DNA from: Crambe crambe
Lineage: Eukaryota > Porifera > Demospongiae > Poecilosclerida > Crambeidae
Reading direction: 5' to 3'
DNA length: 64,000 nucleotides
NCBI GenBank assembly: GCA_963924555.1
Contig: OZ004582.1
Location: 7,316,001-7,380,000 of the forward strand
In this document: positions 52,103 to 63,049 of the stretch, piece after piece
How positions within the stretch are numbered: the first letter of the stretch is position 1
Layout: every line of letters starts with the position of its first letter
Program-made: the position numbers and the translations under genes
The notes under the pieces: model-generated
What the model saw: the letters and a program-made list of their open reading frames with translations, nothing else
Databases searched by the model: none
Told to the model about the DNA's origin: nothing

Positions 52103-53060
52103 CTCCCATAGGGAAAAGTGCTCTTACTGTCATAAATTCCCTCCCTTAGGGTAAAGTGTGTTATGACTCATAAACGCACTGTTCCCCAGGCTATGAATAA
52201 CAACAGTTTTATAGGTTTTCTGAAGCTGACTGTTGGAAGAAGATGATAATGAAGATAATCTATGAGATAAGGAACATTGTCATTACTTAGCTATTACTAA
52301 AGAGTTTATTTCTGTCTCTGGGTAGTTTATAGCTGACTTGGAAGAAGATGATTATGAAGTTAACAATCAGTCTATAACATTGTCATTAACTATTACTAAA
52401 GAATCTATTTCTGTCTCTGGGTAGTTTATAGCTGATTGTTGGAAAATGAAGAAGTCATCTGGTGCTGGGTCACAAGGAAACTTCATTTTTTTTTTTTTGC
52501 AATTTTCCACAAGAAGAAATTATTTCTAAGGCCCATTGGTATGTGGGTGGAGGAACTCGTTAATAGCTGGGTGTGGTGGGCATGGGGGCCCGGGAGGAGC
52601 CTCGTAGTTCGTAGTCTTGCTTGAGAGCGCGAGGCTAGAGTTGGCGTCTGAACAACGGCACATCACAGGACAGGGACAAGCCGTGGCAGGAGTTTTCGTT
52701 TTGTTTCGTAACTAAGGGGTAGCTACGCTCTAGCTACAGACCGACCAATGAAATCGTGCGCCCTGGGGATATATAACAGTTAGAACACGGTAGTCCTGGT
52801 GATTAGCTATGGCCATAAGTGTGCAGTATTGGATATTTATACATATTGTACAGTACTATACTGCTACTATGTGTATACTTGCATATTGATACATACTCCA
52901 CTATACCAACATGTACATAGCCTGCATAATATACTCTTAATTGTATAATTCATCTGCATTAAAATAGTAAGTATTATCATAAATGCATAAATACAATAAC
53001 ACATTGCATACAAGGGAATTCATTGCACATAAGTTTCAGGAAGTAGCTACTATTTTTCAG
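52103..53060. other. Spacer 3' of the avidin-like gene
   Basis: 52236-52440 is a direct duplication of a ~100-bp unit (GAAGATGATNATGAAG ... TTATTTCTGTCTCTGGGTAG). 52480-52498 is a T-run. 52560-52780 is relatively GC-rich (GCATGGGGGCCCGGGAGGAG, CACATCACAGGACAGGGACA) and could be a promoter or exon, but no protein frame is convincing. Confidence 0.5.
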
Positions 53061-53504
53061 TTAGAACCACGTGCAGATCGATTTAGGATGACTGATATGA
53101 CCACTCTTTAAAGCTCTCATGCAAACTTCAGGATCTGGCTTTTCTTGCGTGAAGATATCTTTTCCCACATTGGTGGAATTCCAGTCATTCTCTGGTCTTG
53201 TCTCTGATGTGAGCAGCCAGGTAGTGAGAATGGCATCCACCCCTGGGTTTATTTGCTGGCACTGCCCCGACCAAGAAGTTATGCTGCGTGAGCTGCCAGT
53301 GGAGTTCTTCCACATGACAGTCCAGCCTATGCTTGCCCCACAAGTATCATAGCGACCAGTCATCACATATTCATACTTTGCATCACCCACCTTAGACTCA
53401 TATGTACCCGTTAACTGGCCGTTTTCAGCATTGGTGATCTCCATACAGGAACCAAGTTCATTATACCATTTGCCCAGATACTTGCATTTGCCCAGATGAT
53501 TCAT
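53061..53504 (-). CDS. Avidin/streptavidin-like biotin-binding protein
   Basis: Intronless frame of 147 residues matching the avidin beta-barrel (usual mature length ~125). All expected biotin contacts align: N15, L17, S19 (NELGS), Y35, S37 (TGTYES), W65 (VMWKN), S74, T76, W78 (SITSWSGQC), W96, L98 (TTWLLTS), W108 (contact given to the neighbouring subunit) and D116 (VGKD). W78, D116 and the loop between W65 and W78 follow streptavidin (W92, D128), whereas Cys7 and Cys82 match the disulfide pair of chicken avidin. A homotetramer binding biotin tightly is expected from the family. ATG 53502-53504 directly follows an in-frame TAG and no signal peptide is encoded; either the protein is not secreted or an upstream exon was missed (an AG lies immediately before the ATG). 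The C-terminal ~28 residues (two Cys) are extra. Confidence 0.88.
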   Translation of the reverse strand: MNHLGKCKYLGKWYNELGSCMEITNAENGQLTGTYESKVGDAKYEYVMTGRYDTCGASIGWTVMWKNSTGSSRSITSWSGQCQQINPGVDAILTTWLLTSETRPENDWNSTNVGKDIFTQEKPDPEVCMRALKSGHISHPKSICTWF

Positions 53505-53543
53505 CTAGACTCTTTAGTTATACTTGCCGACTAGTAATCAAGT

Positions 53544-53550
53544 TTTTATA
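53544..53550 (-). promoter_or_regulatory. TATA box candidate of the avidin-like gene
   Basis: TATAAAA on the minus strand, 40 bp before the ATG at 53504. A start about 30 bp downstream would leave a 5' leader of roughly ten bases. This spacing favours the single-exon model, but a TATA word can occur by chance in AT-rich DNA. Confidence 0.4.
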
Positions 53551-54379
53551 GCTACAGTGGTATCGTGTGACTACCCTAAGCTACACAATTAAGTTTCAGT
53601 TTTTTATACTAGTCAAGTTGACAGGGCCATTGTCACAGGTGTCTAGATATTCAGTGGTGGAATGGAATACTGGAATAGAATACTGGAATCCAAGATTTAA
53701 AGATTTAAACACACACTCCATATTCCATAGCTCTCTATCAACAATAATGCATGGGTATTAAATCTGTGATTGCTGGCAACAACCTAACAATTCAGATGCA
53801 GGAATCTATAACATGCATCAGTGTGATATGGCAACTTTGGATACCACAAATTGGGAAATTTTGGTTGTAAATTTATTTTGTGGTCATGTTGAATAAAGTA
53901 GCTAACACGAAAACACGAAAATTAATTACCATGTACAAAATAGTGTAAAGCTAATTATAAACAATGAACATGAAAATTGTAAACACAACATCAAAGATCA
54001 TAAGACTGTATAAACGACATGAATGTTTCCAGTGATGAACAAAAAATTGCTCTCACAGAGGTCAAAACTAAGATCAGCTTCTAGCTCTAGGTGCCACTCT
54101 AACAGATGGCCAAACAGCTGCCAGTGCATCAATCTTATTATACAATAGTCTGAATGAATTTTAGTTTTTAAACATCCTTCTTCTGTGTAGATGTACTAAT
54201 TCACTGTAGCCTTCTGAGAACCTGTACAGTAAGGGTAGAAGAGAAAGAGTTTATACAGTCTTATGATCTTTGACCCACCATCCCTACTTAGAGAGTGCTA
54301 AATGCACTCTCTGAATCTGATTGGTCACAAGTCATGTGATCAGCACTAAAATGTTTAGATCACTCTTTTCTAGCTCCAT
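53551..54379. other. Spacer with inverted repeats
   Basis: No gene. 53991-54015 (TCAAAGATCATAAGACTGTA...) and 54249-54273 are perfect 25-bp inverted repeats enclosing ~230 bp, a MITE-like unit. About 53629-53695 (GTGTCTAGAT...GGTGGAATGGAATACTGGAAT) is an inverted partner of 54836-54896. Confidence 0.6.
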
Positions 54380-54510
54380 GTGTTTTAATGCATGGTGCAC
54401 TCGAATGATGCTATAATGCTCTCGGTGATGTAATGCACTTGCCTTCGGCTCGTGCATTACATTCACCTCGAGCATTATAGCATCATTCTCGTGCAGGCGC
54501 ATTAAAACAC
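54380..54510. mobile_element. 131-bp foldback (hairpin) element
   Basis: GTGTTTTAATGC at the left end pairs with GCATTAAAACAC-type sequence at the right end, and complementarity continues almost to the centre (CTATAATGCTC / GAGCATTATAG; GTAATGCAC / GTGCATTAC around CCTTCGGCT). The arms are about 60 bp with scattered mismatches. Same architecture as 17368-17498 but different sequence. Confidence 0.75.
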
Positions 54511-55093
54511 TTATGAAATTAAATTTCATGAAATAAGAACAGCTAGCTACAGACCTTGCCTCCTTCCCCCTACCACTCTATGAACCAGCATGACATAGAA
54601 TTAGCTAATATTAAAAACAGTTATAATAAGGGGAAAAAGTGCTAACTACTTCCTACAAAAAGATATCACAAGATCAGAACAAGTGGCTATTATCAACGAT
54701 TCCCTTACTGATCCTACAGGAGAATAAGAAGTTACACTAGCACTGATATCACTTGAAGATAGTTAGCTATAGCTGAATCAATTCAATGTTAGAAAGAAAC
54801 CGGTAGCTGGATGGTTTGATTTAGTATAGGCTATTCCAGTATTGCATTCCAGTATTGCATTCCACCGAATCTAGACACCCCATTGCCACACAGGATGCAT
54901 ACAAGAATAATGGTCTTAACCAAACAAAGATAATCTCCAAGCCACAACTTGAGCGTACTCCTAATCGATTCCCATTTCCTAGAACAAACACAGGGCAGCT
55001 GCTTCTGGTCTTTGACCACAGTGTATGTAGGTCAGCTGTTCCTTTGATAACCAACCTCAGTGCATGCACATGGATTATAGCTAGTACTCACTT
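54511..55093. other. Unassigned spacer
   Basis: AT-rich, with short open frames on both strands but no recognisable gene. 54836-54896 is the inverted partner of the sequence at 53629-53695. Otherwise nothing seen. Confidence 0.5.
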
Positions 55094-55203
55094 CACTGTA
55101 AAAATAAATGTGTAAAAACATCCCATTTTTAGGTTATCTGAGTTCCAATTTGCAACTCAAATAACCTTTAAATGGGTCGTTTTTACACATTTATTTTACA
55201 GTG
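55094..55203. mobile_element. 110-bp CACTGTAAAA MITE
   Basis: Begins CACTGTAAAAATAAATGTG and ends CACATTTATTTTACAGTG. The two halves are inverted copies over about 50 bp (AGGTTATCTGAGTT / AACTCAAATAACCT). No target duplication can be fixed from the flanks. Confidence 0.75.
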
Positions 55204-56520
55204 TTGGTGTATCTGTGCAAGCAGTATTTTACATGCACATGCAGGCATTTGCTGGGGATTCAAAATGAGAATGTGGAGTGTATGCTTCTTGTCAACTAAG
55301 CCGACAGACACTGCTTGCTCTATGATATGGAATGCACATGCCAATTTATGGATGATTATGGAAACCTAAAGACATGCTATCATTTATGTAACATACCACC
55401 AGTTCTCAATGACTCAAAAATGTTATTAATAAATATTGAATTAATAATTAAATTAAAAATTGCTTCAGGAAATTTCACATATCCAAACTTGTGTCAGTCT
55501 CATCGAGTTTGGATATGTGAAGGTCTACTGTATAGCATACTATAGCACTAGTATGAATATTGGCACCAATTTTTATACCTGGGGAGAGCAGTTCAGAGAA
55601 AGCGGGAATCCTAGATACAGTAGCTATTAATTTTAGGAAACTATGATATCTTTTTTCCCTTTTCCCCCATCATTGCATGTAGTATGGTGATCCAGATTAA
55701 TGTTGGTGGATTGCTTGATACGTGTATTTCTGTGAGTGGGATGAAACGTATTATTTATTGTAAAAATTTGCACACGTGCAATGTAATGTTACCATATGAT
55801 CATCATAAAGAAACCACTTTGATTGAGCCCACAGATTGTCACTTCAGATAGCCCAATCAAAGTGGTCAGGTGGATAAAGGATATGCCTGCCATCTATGGG
55901 TCCAATCAAAGAGGTCGGGTGGTTTACTAGAGAGGTTATACAGTGGGTGGTCAGTATATACTATATCTATCTAGAGAGGATTCACTGCAGAGCTGAATGA
56001 TCTAGCTAACGAGACCACTTCTCACCACCCATAGGTACACACAGTCACTATAGACAGGTTTCATTATCTATGACCACTTTGATTGGACACATATAGGTGA
56101 GCCTAATAGTAATTATACTTCTTACCCCTTCACCCTACAAGTTAAGTTCACCACTACACTTCCTTTTGCCACTATGATTGGATATCACATTATTTCACCT
56201 TCTCCATCAGCTACTAGCTAACTGACTGAACAGATATTGTAGTAAACATTTTTGAGTATAAAGAATTGTATCTTTATACATGGAACTTCTTACTACCTTC
56301 TCAGCATCGCATGTTGTGTCCAAACATAAATGCAGTTGCTGAATTTTTCAAGTTTCTCACAATTATAAATTAGCAAAAATAAGATATGCATCTATTCAGA
56401 TCAAGGGATTGACATAATATAGACTCTGTACATACTATTACAGTCAACTCTATGCAGATTTTGATCACAATAGCTCTAGCAGAATAGAACTTGACTCGGT
56501 GACTGACTACTTTTTTATGT
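55204..56520. other. 3' region of RDH-like gene A and unassigned sequence
   Basis: No gene. 55477-55520 is a hairpin (CACATATCCAAAC / GTTTGGATATGTG). 55810-55930 contains three ACTTTGATTGG/CCAATCAAAG words in both orientations. 56140-56520 is the flank shared with the two decayed exon copies at 46945 and 48188. Confidence 0.55.
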
Positions 56521-57649
56521 TCACTCAAGGCCCACCAGTTGAGCACTAGCATCCCATAGACGTTCAGCTATTCCATCATCAAAAGCATCAGGGTTGCTTG
56601 GCTTCTTAACCTTGCAGTCAGCAAAGTATCTCCCACTTAATCCCACCACCTCATCACTCACAGCGCAGTGAATGGTGGTCTGTGCCCCCTGCCATGGAGA
56701 CTTGGCAAACACCCACTTGAGAGGGTAGTAGAGGAAGTATCTCTGTGGAACAATACAGTAAGTATGGGAAGTTATTGGGGGATTTTTGTGCAATATTTAT
56801 CAATAATAGGATTTTAAGTGGACCTCCCTCCTCACCCTGCTAAGCATAGCCCTAGCTCTATGAACTCACAATGAAAAAGTTAATGTGCCTCCCCAGCTCA
56901 GTCCGAACGCTTCCAGGATGGACAGAATAAGTGGACACGCTGGTCCCCTCCAGGCGTTTAGCAAGCTGATAAGTGAATAAAATATTTGCCAATTTGCTTT
57001 GACCATAGGCAGTCAAGGGATTGTACGAGCGTTCAGACTTGAGATCGTCAAAGTTAATCTTTCCAAAGCGATGTCCTAAAGACGACAAATTGACAATTCT
57101 TGCTTCTGGAGATTCTTTCATGCATTCCAGGAGGAGGTTTGCAAGGAGAAAGTGAGCGAGATGGTTCACACCAAATTGAAGTTCAAAACCATCATTTGTT
57201 AAGGTATAAGGAGACATCATTACACCAGCATTGTTGATGAGGAGATCTATGTGTGCTTCTCCCTCCAAAATCTCTGCTGCAAATTTGCGCACAGATTGTA
57301 AGGAGGCCAGATCCAGTTGGACAAAGATAACATCTTCACTAACATTGGCTCTCTCTTTGACTTTTTCAACAGCAGCTTGTCCTTTCTCTACATTGCGACA
57401 GGCCAGGATGACTCTACAGCCTCTCTTGGCAAAGTCTATGGCTGTCTCCAGACCTATTCCAGTGTTGGCTCCAGTAATAATGGCTGTCTTTCCAGTCAGG
57501 ACGGTCTTGGAGTGGCACACTCCCCCTCCAAAGTACTTCTTCATTAGATAAATGGTAGTCCCAAAGGCAACCGTTCCAAAGAGTATGTTGTAAGGGTAAG
57601 AAACGGCAGTTCTGAAGGCATCTTTGGCGTGCAGAGAAAGCTGATCCAT
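56521..57649 (-). CDS. RDH11-14-like short-chain dehydrogenase, gene A
   Basis: Two exons: 57649-56870 (260 codons, ending before GTGAGT) and 56742-56521 (after CCACAG), both phase 0, giving 333 residues; RDH11-14 proteins are about 316-336. A membrane anchor lies at residues ~19-36, the cofactor motif TGANTGIG at 59-66, LLINNAG further on, and the catalytic Tyr-Lys as Y215-GQS-K219 with the preceding LSS. These are features of classical SDRs that use NADP(H); the closest vertebrate relatives reduce or oxidise retinoid or lipid aldehydes on ER or mitochondrial membranes, so the substrate here is unknown. The second exon (SPWQGAQTTIHCAV...GRYFADC) is the typical C-terminal lobe. Two decayed copies of this exon lie 8-10 kb to the left. 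It is divergent from gene B. Confidence 0.92.
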
Positions 57650-57739
57650 GATCTCTATTTAATGCCCCCAACTTTGACCCTAGATTGACCTCTTCTAGTT
57701 AATGCCCCTTTTGCACTTTGACCCATCGATAGGAGCACA
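57650..57739. promoter_or_regulatory. 90-bp shared promoter with DR5-like motif
   Basis: Everything between the two divergent ATGs is 90 bp, so both genes must start here or use very short leaders. It contains TGACCC (57675-57680), TGACCT (57686-57691) and TGACCC (57719-57724); on the minus strand the first two read AGGTCA-5bp-GGGTCA, a direct repeat with spacing five like the retinoic-acid-receptor element. Function is inference. Confidence 0.55.
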
Positions 57740-58803
57740 ATGGCGGGCCCTCTGCTACTTGTTGGAGGGCTCATAGCTGCTGTAGGTGTGTCGTATATGT
57801 TCAGGAAGTGGGTGGCAGGTGGCGTCTGTCACTCCAAGGCAACCTTGACAGGAAAGACAGTCATCATTACTGGATCCAACACTGGGATTGGCCTGGAGAC
57901 AGCTGTAGACTTGGCCAAGAGAGGAGCTAGAGTCATTCTTGCCTGTCGTGATGTGGAGAAAGGGGAACGAGCTGCAGTGGAGGTGAGAAGGAGAAGTGGA
58001 AACGTTAATGTCATCTTCCTCCAATTAGATTTGGCCTCTCTACAATCTGTGCGTAGATTTGCTGAGAATATCCTACGAGAAGAACCTTGTATTGATATCC
58101 TCATAAACAATGCAGGAATATCACTCACATCATCCCAAAAAACCGTAGACGGCTTTGAAGCACACATGGGGGTTAATCACCTCGGCCACTTCTTGCTGAC
58201 AAATCTCCTTCTAAATCACTTGAAGGAATCACCCAGTGCTAGGATAGTCACAGTTTCTTCTGTGCTCTACAAACGATGCGAGTTTTTCGATTTTGAAAAC
58301 ATGAACAGTGTGGACCCTTCTAGATATCTTCAAAAAATGCCTGGAATGGCATATTCTCAGAGTAAACTTGCAAATATTTTGTTTTCTCGACATCTGGCAA
58401 AAATATTAGAGGGTACAAATGTAGCTACATATGTGCTATGTCCTGGATTGATACGAACACAATTAGCAAGATATTTTCTCAAGGTTATGTCATTCCCCAG
58501 AAAAGTGAGTTTGTAAAAAAAAGTAACCAATAGGCTATTAGCTACTGGCCATGAATTTTGCACCTTTTTATTTTATACTTACAGGTATTGATTATAATAC
58601 TAGCTTATTTGCTCATCAAGAGTCCATATCAAGGGGCTCAGACCACCATTTACTGTGCAGTGGCTGAGGAACTGGAAGGTGTATCTGGACGTTTCTATAG
58701 AGACTGCAGTGAAAAGGAACTGGTAACAGCTGCTGCCATGGATGACCAGGTAGCTGAAAAACTGTGGAAAATCAGTGCTGAATTGGTTGGACTAGAAAAA
58801 TGA
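57740..58803 (+). CDS. RDH11-14-like short-chain dehydrogenase, gene B
   Basis: Two exons, 57740-58504 (255 codons, AAA|GTGAGT) and 58585-58803 (after TTACAG), phase 0, 327 residues. N-terminal membrane anchor at ~4-20, TGSNTGIG at 44-51, NNAG, catalytic Y205-SQS-K209 preceded by TVSSV. It shares with gene A the intron position before the C-terminal lobe (KSPYQGAQTTIYCAV) and most core motifs but is clearly diverged, so this is an old inverted duplication. The 80-bp intron is typical of the region. The stop is 97 bp from the start of ITFG2 on the same strand. Substrate unknown; retinoid or other lipid aldehyde by family. Confidence 0.92.
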
Positions 58804-58900
58804 CATTATGATACTGTAATTGTTGTTGTTGCAACGTTATGTTATGCTGCTGTATTAATTAACGGAAGCGCGCGCGATCAACTGTAGCGCGCGCAGCAAG
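58804..58900 (+). promoter_or_regulatory. Compact promoter region of ITFG2
   Basis: The 97 bp between RDH-like gene B and ITFG2 contain an inverted repeat GAAGCGCGCGCG...AGCGCGCGCAGC (about 58864-58896) just before the ATG, the only strongly CpG-rich spot nearby. It also contains the end of gene B's transcript, so termination and initiation must overlap. Confidence 0.45.
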
Positions 58901-61900
58901 ATGATGAGGTCAGTCTGTTTCGTGGACAGGTTGGAGCTGGAGTTTTCAGGGAACCACTTCTCTCATGCTATAACTGTAGGAGATGTAGACAATGATGGAG
59001 TAAGTATCTCTAAGAGTATAATAGTACTATAGTAGTTACGCACCGGTAATACTCTTTAATATTGTCGACCCTTTACCCTTACTGCAGCTGAATGAACTAC
59101 TAGTAGGTAATGTGGACGGAGTGCTAGCAGTATTTAAAGGAGATACTGACAATAAACCATGGAAGAAATGTTCAGGCCTAGGAACAGTATGACTCTAATT
59201 AGTTAATTAGGGTGGGGGACATCACCAATTTCCACCTTCACCTTATCACACAGGTGACTTGTGTAGGTGTGGGAGATGTGTTCAATTCTGGAACCAATTC
59301 TGTAGTTACCATCAATGCAGAGGCCCAGTGTAACATTTTCATCATCAACAGCAATATGGATTCAAAGTCTCCGGTAATGTATGGAGAACACCTGTATCAA
59401 TCATGGCTATTACTGGAGGGTGTATTGCATTTCTCTCCACGATTTTCTCTTCTGGGGACACCATGTACTGGTCCTCTATACAATAATTATATAGAAAGTA
59501 GGCCTAGCTTAAATATGCTTCCACCCAATAAAGAAGGAAAAAAAGGGAAGTTCTATCACATTCTTTTTTCCTTTTTCTATCCAGCCATTATCACGCCTTC
59601 CTTCCACTAGTAGCTCAAGCAGTACTAGCAGTCCATCAGAACAGCTGCGCTCTCCCGTGACCACGCCCTCTACTCCACCCATTAACTCCAAGTCAATGAA
59701 ACCAATTCATACGCAACCTCTTGAGGTTCCCAATGCCAAAGTCATTTGCTTTGCAAGACTTGGTAAGATTTCCTCTCCCCCCCCCCCCCTTTGTTTTGTT
59801 GTTATTTTTGTTTATTTGTTTGTTCATTTGTTTGTTTTTTGTTTTGCTTTTGTTTGTTTTTTCATGATTATTAATGGGCCATGTCTACATACATAGTCCC
59901 TGAAGGGGGTTGGGATATGTGTGTCGGACATACAGACAGGGGCATGGCAGTCTACCGCTGGAATGATGAGATAAGGAAACTGGAACTGGTCCAAAAGTTC
60001 TCCCTTCCAGGACAGGTGAAATATTGTTCACATTAAGAAAGTTTTACAATCCAGTAGCATGCCAATGAGATAAAGTTGCACTGATGACTAAATATTGTAT
60101 AGATTGGTTCTCTCTCAGTTGGCCAGTCCTCAGGTGGCACCCCACAACTATTGATTTCACAGCCTGGAGGAACGTATGTTCCGTTATTTTATCGGCAAGA
60201 AGAGACAGAGCCTAAAGACACAGGGAGAAGTGAGATCAAGTTCACTTACACGTGAGTACACTGGAACCTCACCTTAAGAAATAGGACCGCCTCGTCTTTA
60301 AGGAAAAAAGGACTACATGTACTTCAACTCTTGAGAGCATCAATATTCAGTCCCATAATAATTAGTGCTATACAAAGATCACCTTATTAAAATAGGCTTC
60401 ATGATGACCTTGGGTGAACTGAGCATGCACGCTCACCCCACAATGCTCTCGGATGCAGTTGTGTAAGCCATACTATTTCTACCAATATCCTCAAACCTTC
60501 AGACAAACATCTTTTGCATTTGTGACTCTGTTTAGTGACACTGTTTGATGACACCTCCCCCTAGGGATAGGCAGCCTGATTTCTGTATCGGTGAAGTGAT
60601 TGGTACAGCCCAGCGACGCAATCCGACCTCTCCTTCTGAAGTTGTCGGAGAGATTCGTGGCCAACCAAATAGCTCTGCTGATGAAGGGATTTGCGATGAT
60701 GAAGTACAGAGCAGTACAGTGGCACTTTGCACTCTTGATGGTGAGTTATCCCCCTCCCTCCCTCTCAATGGATTGTCCACACCCCCTTTCCCTCAGGGAT
60801 CGTACGGCTACTGAAGGATGATGAGAAGCAATGGGAATTACAAGTAGATCACAGTCTCTTTGCCATTGGCAAACTTGATGTCACTGTAAGAATTATTACT
60901 GTCCAGTATGATAAGAAGGGGTTAATTGCCATAGTGGTAAAGGGTTAATTAATTAATTAATTAATTAATCCTGATATGACGGGACTGCCTTATACATGCT
61001 ATTAGAAAAGGGGTAAGTTAAGAATTACTGCTTGGTATACTAATCATGAGAATATCTAAGGGGGTAGGTGCCTTATAAGCTTAAGGGTATGCATTGACTA
61101 CTAAGGGATAGGGGTTAATCACCACTTTGCACACACAGGGGAATGGATCAGATGAGATCGTGGTCTGTGCTTGGGATGGGACCACGTACATTGTGGATCA
61201 CAACAGGAACTGCGTCCGATTCTGGTTTGACCAGAATGTGTCCGCATTCTGCTGTGGTGAGTGAAGGTTTAGTACAGCAAGTTTCTGATTACAAATATAA
61301 TATATAGAGATATCCTTATTATTAGACTTGCTCATTAACTAATGAATTATTTATAAGTGTACGCAAGATAGAAGTGTCCTTAATTCAACAATGTCAACAA
61401 GACACTTATAGAAAAGTGTACTGATTAGAGAGATGTCCTTACAGGTTTATACTATGTGAATTGGTATTAACAACAAAGGACAATTTAAAAGAACTCTTGC
61501 TTGAATTATTAGCCTCCAAAAGAGGACAACCTCTCTACAAAGGACAATAGGCTGGGTCCCAAGTGTGTCCATTATTCGGAGGTTTGGATATAAATTCCTC
61601 TGTATTATTAGTAATCTCTTTAACTATCTTTGTATTCCTATGTAGGTTACTATGGGGTGTCAGATGGTAGAAATGTTCCTTGCTTGGTGTACACCACGTT
61701 CTCTAAGTGCATCTACTTGTATCGAGACATCACTCTCCCAGCTGTACCATCATCAAATCTATTGCTGACTCTGCAGAACATGGTGGGCTAAGGTCATGTG
61801 ATTGAGCTGAAAGTCTTAATAATTGTGCATTATTTTTGCTTTTTATAGTCACTACCTTCAAAGTTGCAAGAAAAGTTGAATTCAATGGATAGTGAGTGAT

Positions 61901-62292
61901 TTATATTCAGAGGACCACTCACCTATATCTGGACTGCTCCTAGGAAATGAGTTCCTCACATAAGATAGACCTCTATGAGCACTGACTCAAGAGTCCCCAT
62001 GGTTACTATTGTTATACAGCTGAGTATGATTTACTAGCTTAATTCTTTCTACACATTATAAACATTAAATATGGTCTATACTGAATTTCACATTATTCAC
62101 ATTACATCTGTAATCTCATCTATATAAAAACCGAATACTCTTACCATTTTTAAAAATAGAGGAACTGTATATATCACATGGTTACTATCGTTATATACAG
62201 GTGGAGAAAAACAGACTTTCCTTCGAAAATGTCTGTACGAGTACGAATTGCAAGAGAGAACAGACACTCTTGAACAGCCAGAAACTGTATGA
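58901..62292 (+). CDS. ITFG2: ITFG2, KICSTOR complex subunit
   Basis: Twelve exons with consistent phases: 58901-58999, 59088-59186, 59254-59373, 59585-59762, 59897-60015, 60103-60251, 60565-60740, 60797-60885, 61139-61256, 61646-61782, 61849-61891, 62201-62292; 472 residues (human 447). The protein opens MRSV...LELEFSG, and the second ATG (58904) aligns with the human start. FG-GAP-type blades include [36 protein letters not shown] and [14 protein letters not shown], diagnostic for ITFG2. It forms KICSTOR with KPTN, SZT2 and KICS2, which anchors GATOR1 at lysosomes so that mTORC1 turns off on amino-acid loss. A Ser/Pro-rich loop encoded by exon 4 ([19 protein letters not shown]) is longer than I expect. 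The short last exons encode a helical end ([11 protein letters not shown]). Confidence 0.95.
61511..61583. repeat. AACCTCC repeat in ITFG2 intron 9
   Basis: GCCTCCAAAAGAGGACAACC ... GTGTCCATTATTCGGAGGTT, related to copies at 47866-48019 and 63339-63413. It lies wholly within the intron 61257-61645. Confidence 0.7.
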
Positions 62293-62357
62293 AAATCATT
62301 TTCATTAAAAAAAATTTTATGTTGCAATAATATTGATGGTGTTTATAAATTTACTAT

Positions 62358-63012
62358 CTAATTATGCGAATCTATTAGTGTTTGTAAAATTCTCCTTAAT
62401 TCCAGCACTTGATTGTGTTCGATTTCAATACTCTCCATATTTGTAATCTCAGAGAGAATCTTGGCAAGGGTGTCCTTGTCAGCGACGACAACTTCCTGTT
62501 TCCTGCTGTGTTTCCTGAGGACTTCCAATAAGGAAGTGACTGCCAGTACATTGAGGAAGTGGGTATCGTCCATGTAATCCAGAGAACGCAGATAATTAAA
62601 AGAGAGTCTCGTTAACTTCTCTTCATGGGACACTGACATATAAGAGTTTGGTTACACACAACAATGATTACCTCATAAGATATAAAATCCCCTTTAATTA
62701 TCCTTTTAAATAAGTATAAATTGGTCTATATAATCCAGGCCTATTACTGTTAAGGGAGAGGAAAACCTGGACACACTTGTTTATATACACAGCTTAGTGC
62801 CTCCAACCTTTGAACTTTGATTTCAGTATTTAATTCTTTAGTATTTTTTCAGTAAATATACTGATGGTAAAGCCTTCCTTTAATCATTGACTTGATGAGT
62901 CCTCACCTAAATGGCCAACGCCTTCTTCAAAAGTGGTCAGAAGTTGAAGGGAGACCAGCAAGGAAATACTCACTTCTTGAGATGAGGAACTGCCCAAGTA
63001 ATACAAACAATC

Positions 63013-63049
<37 letters not shown>

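Noticed and set aside
57231-58167. Antisense frames over the two dehydrogenase genes
   Set aside because: Mirror shadows of conserved SDR exons; the sense frames carry complete motif sets and proper splice sites.
62097-62327. Minus-strand 76-residue frame opposite the last ITFG2 exon
   Set aside because: The plus strand there is the ITFG2 last exon (62201-62292) with a consistent acceptor and phase; the minus frame has no homology.
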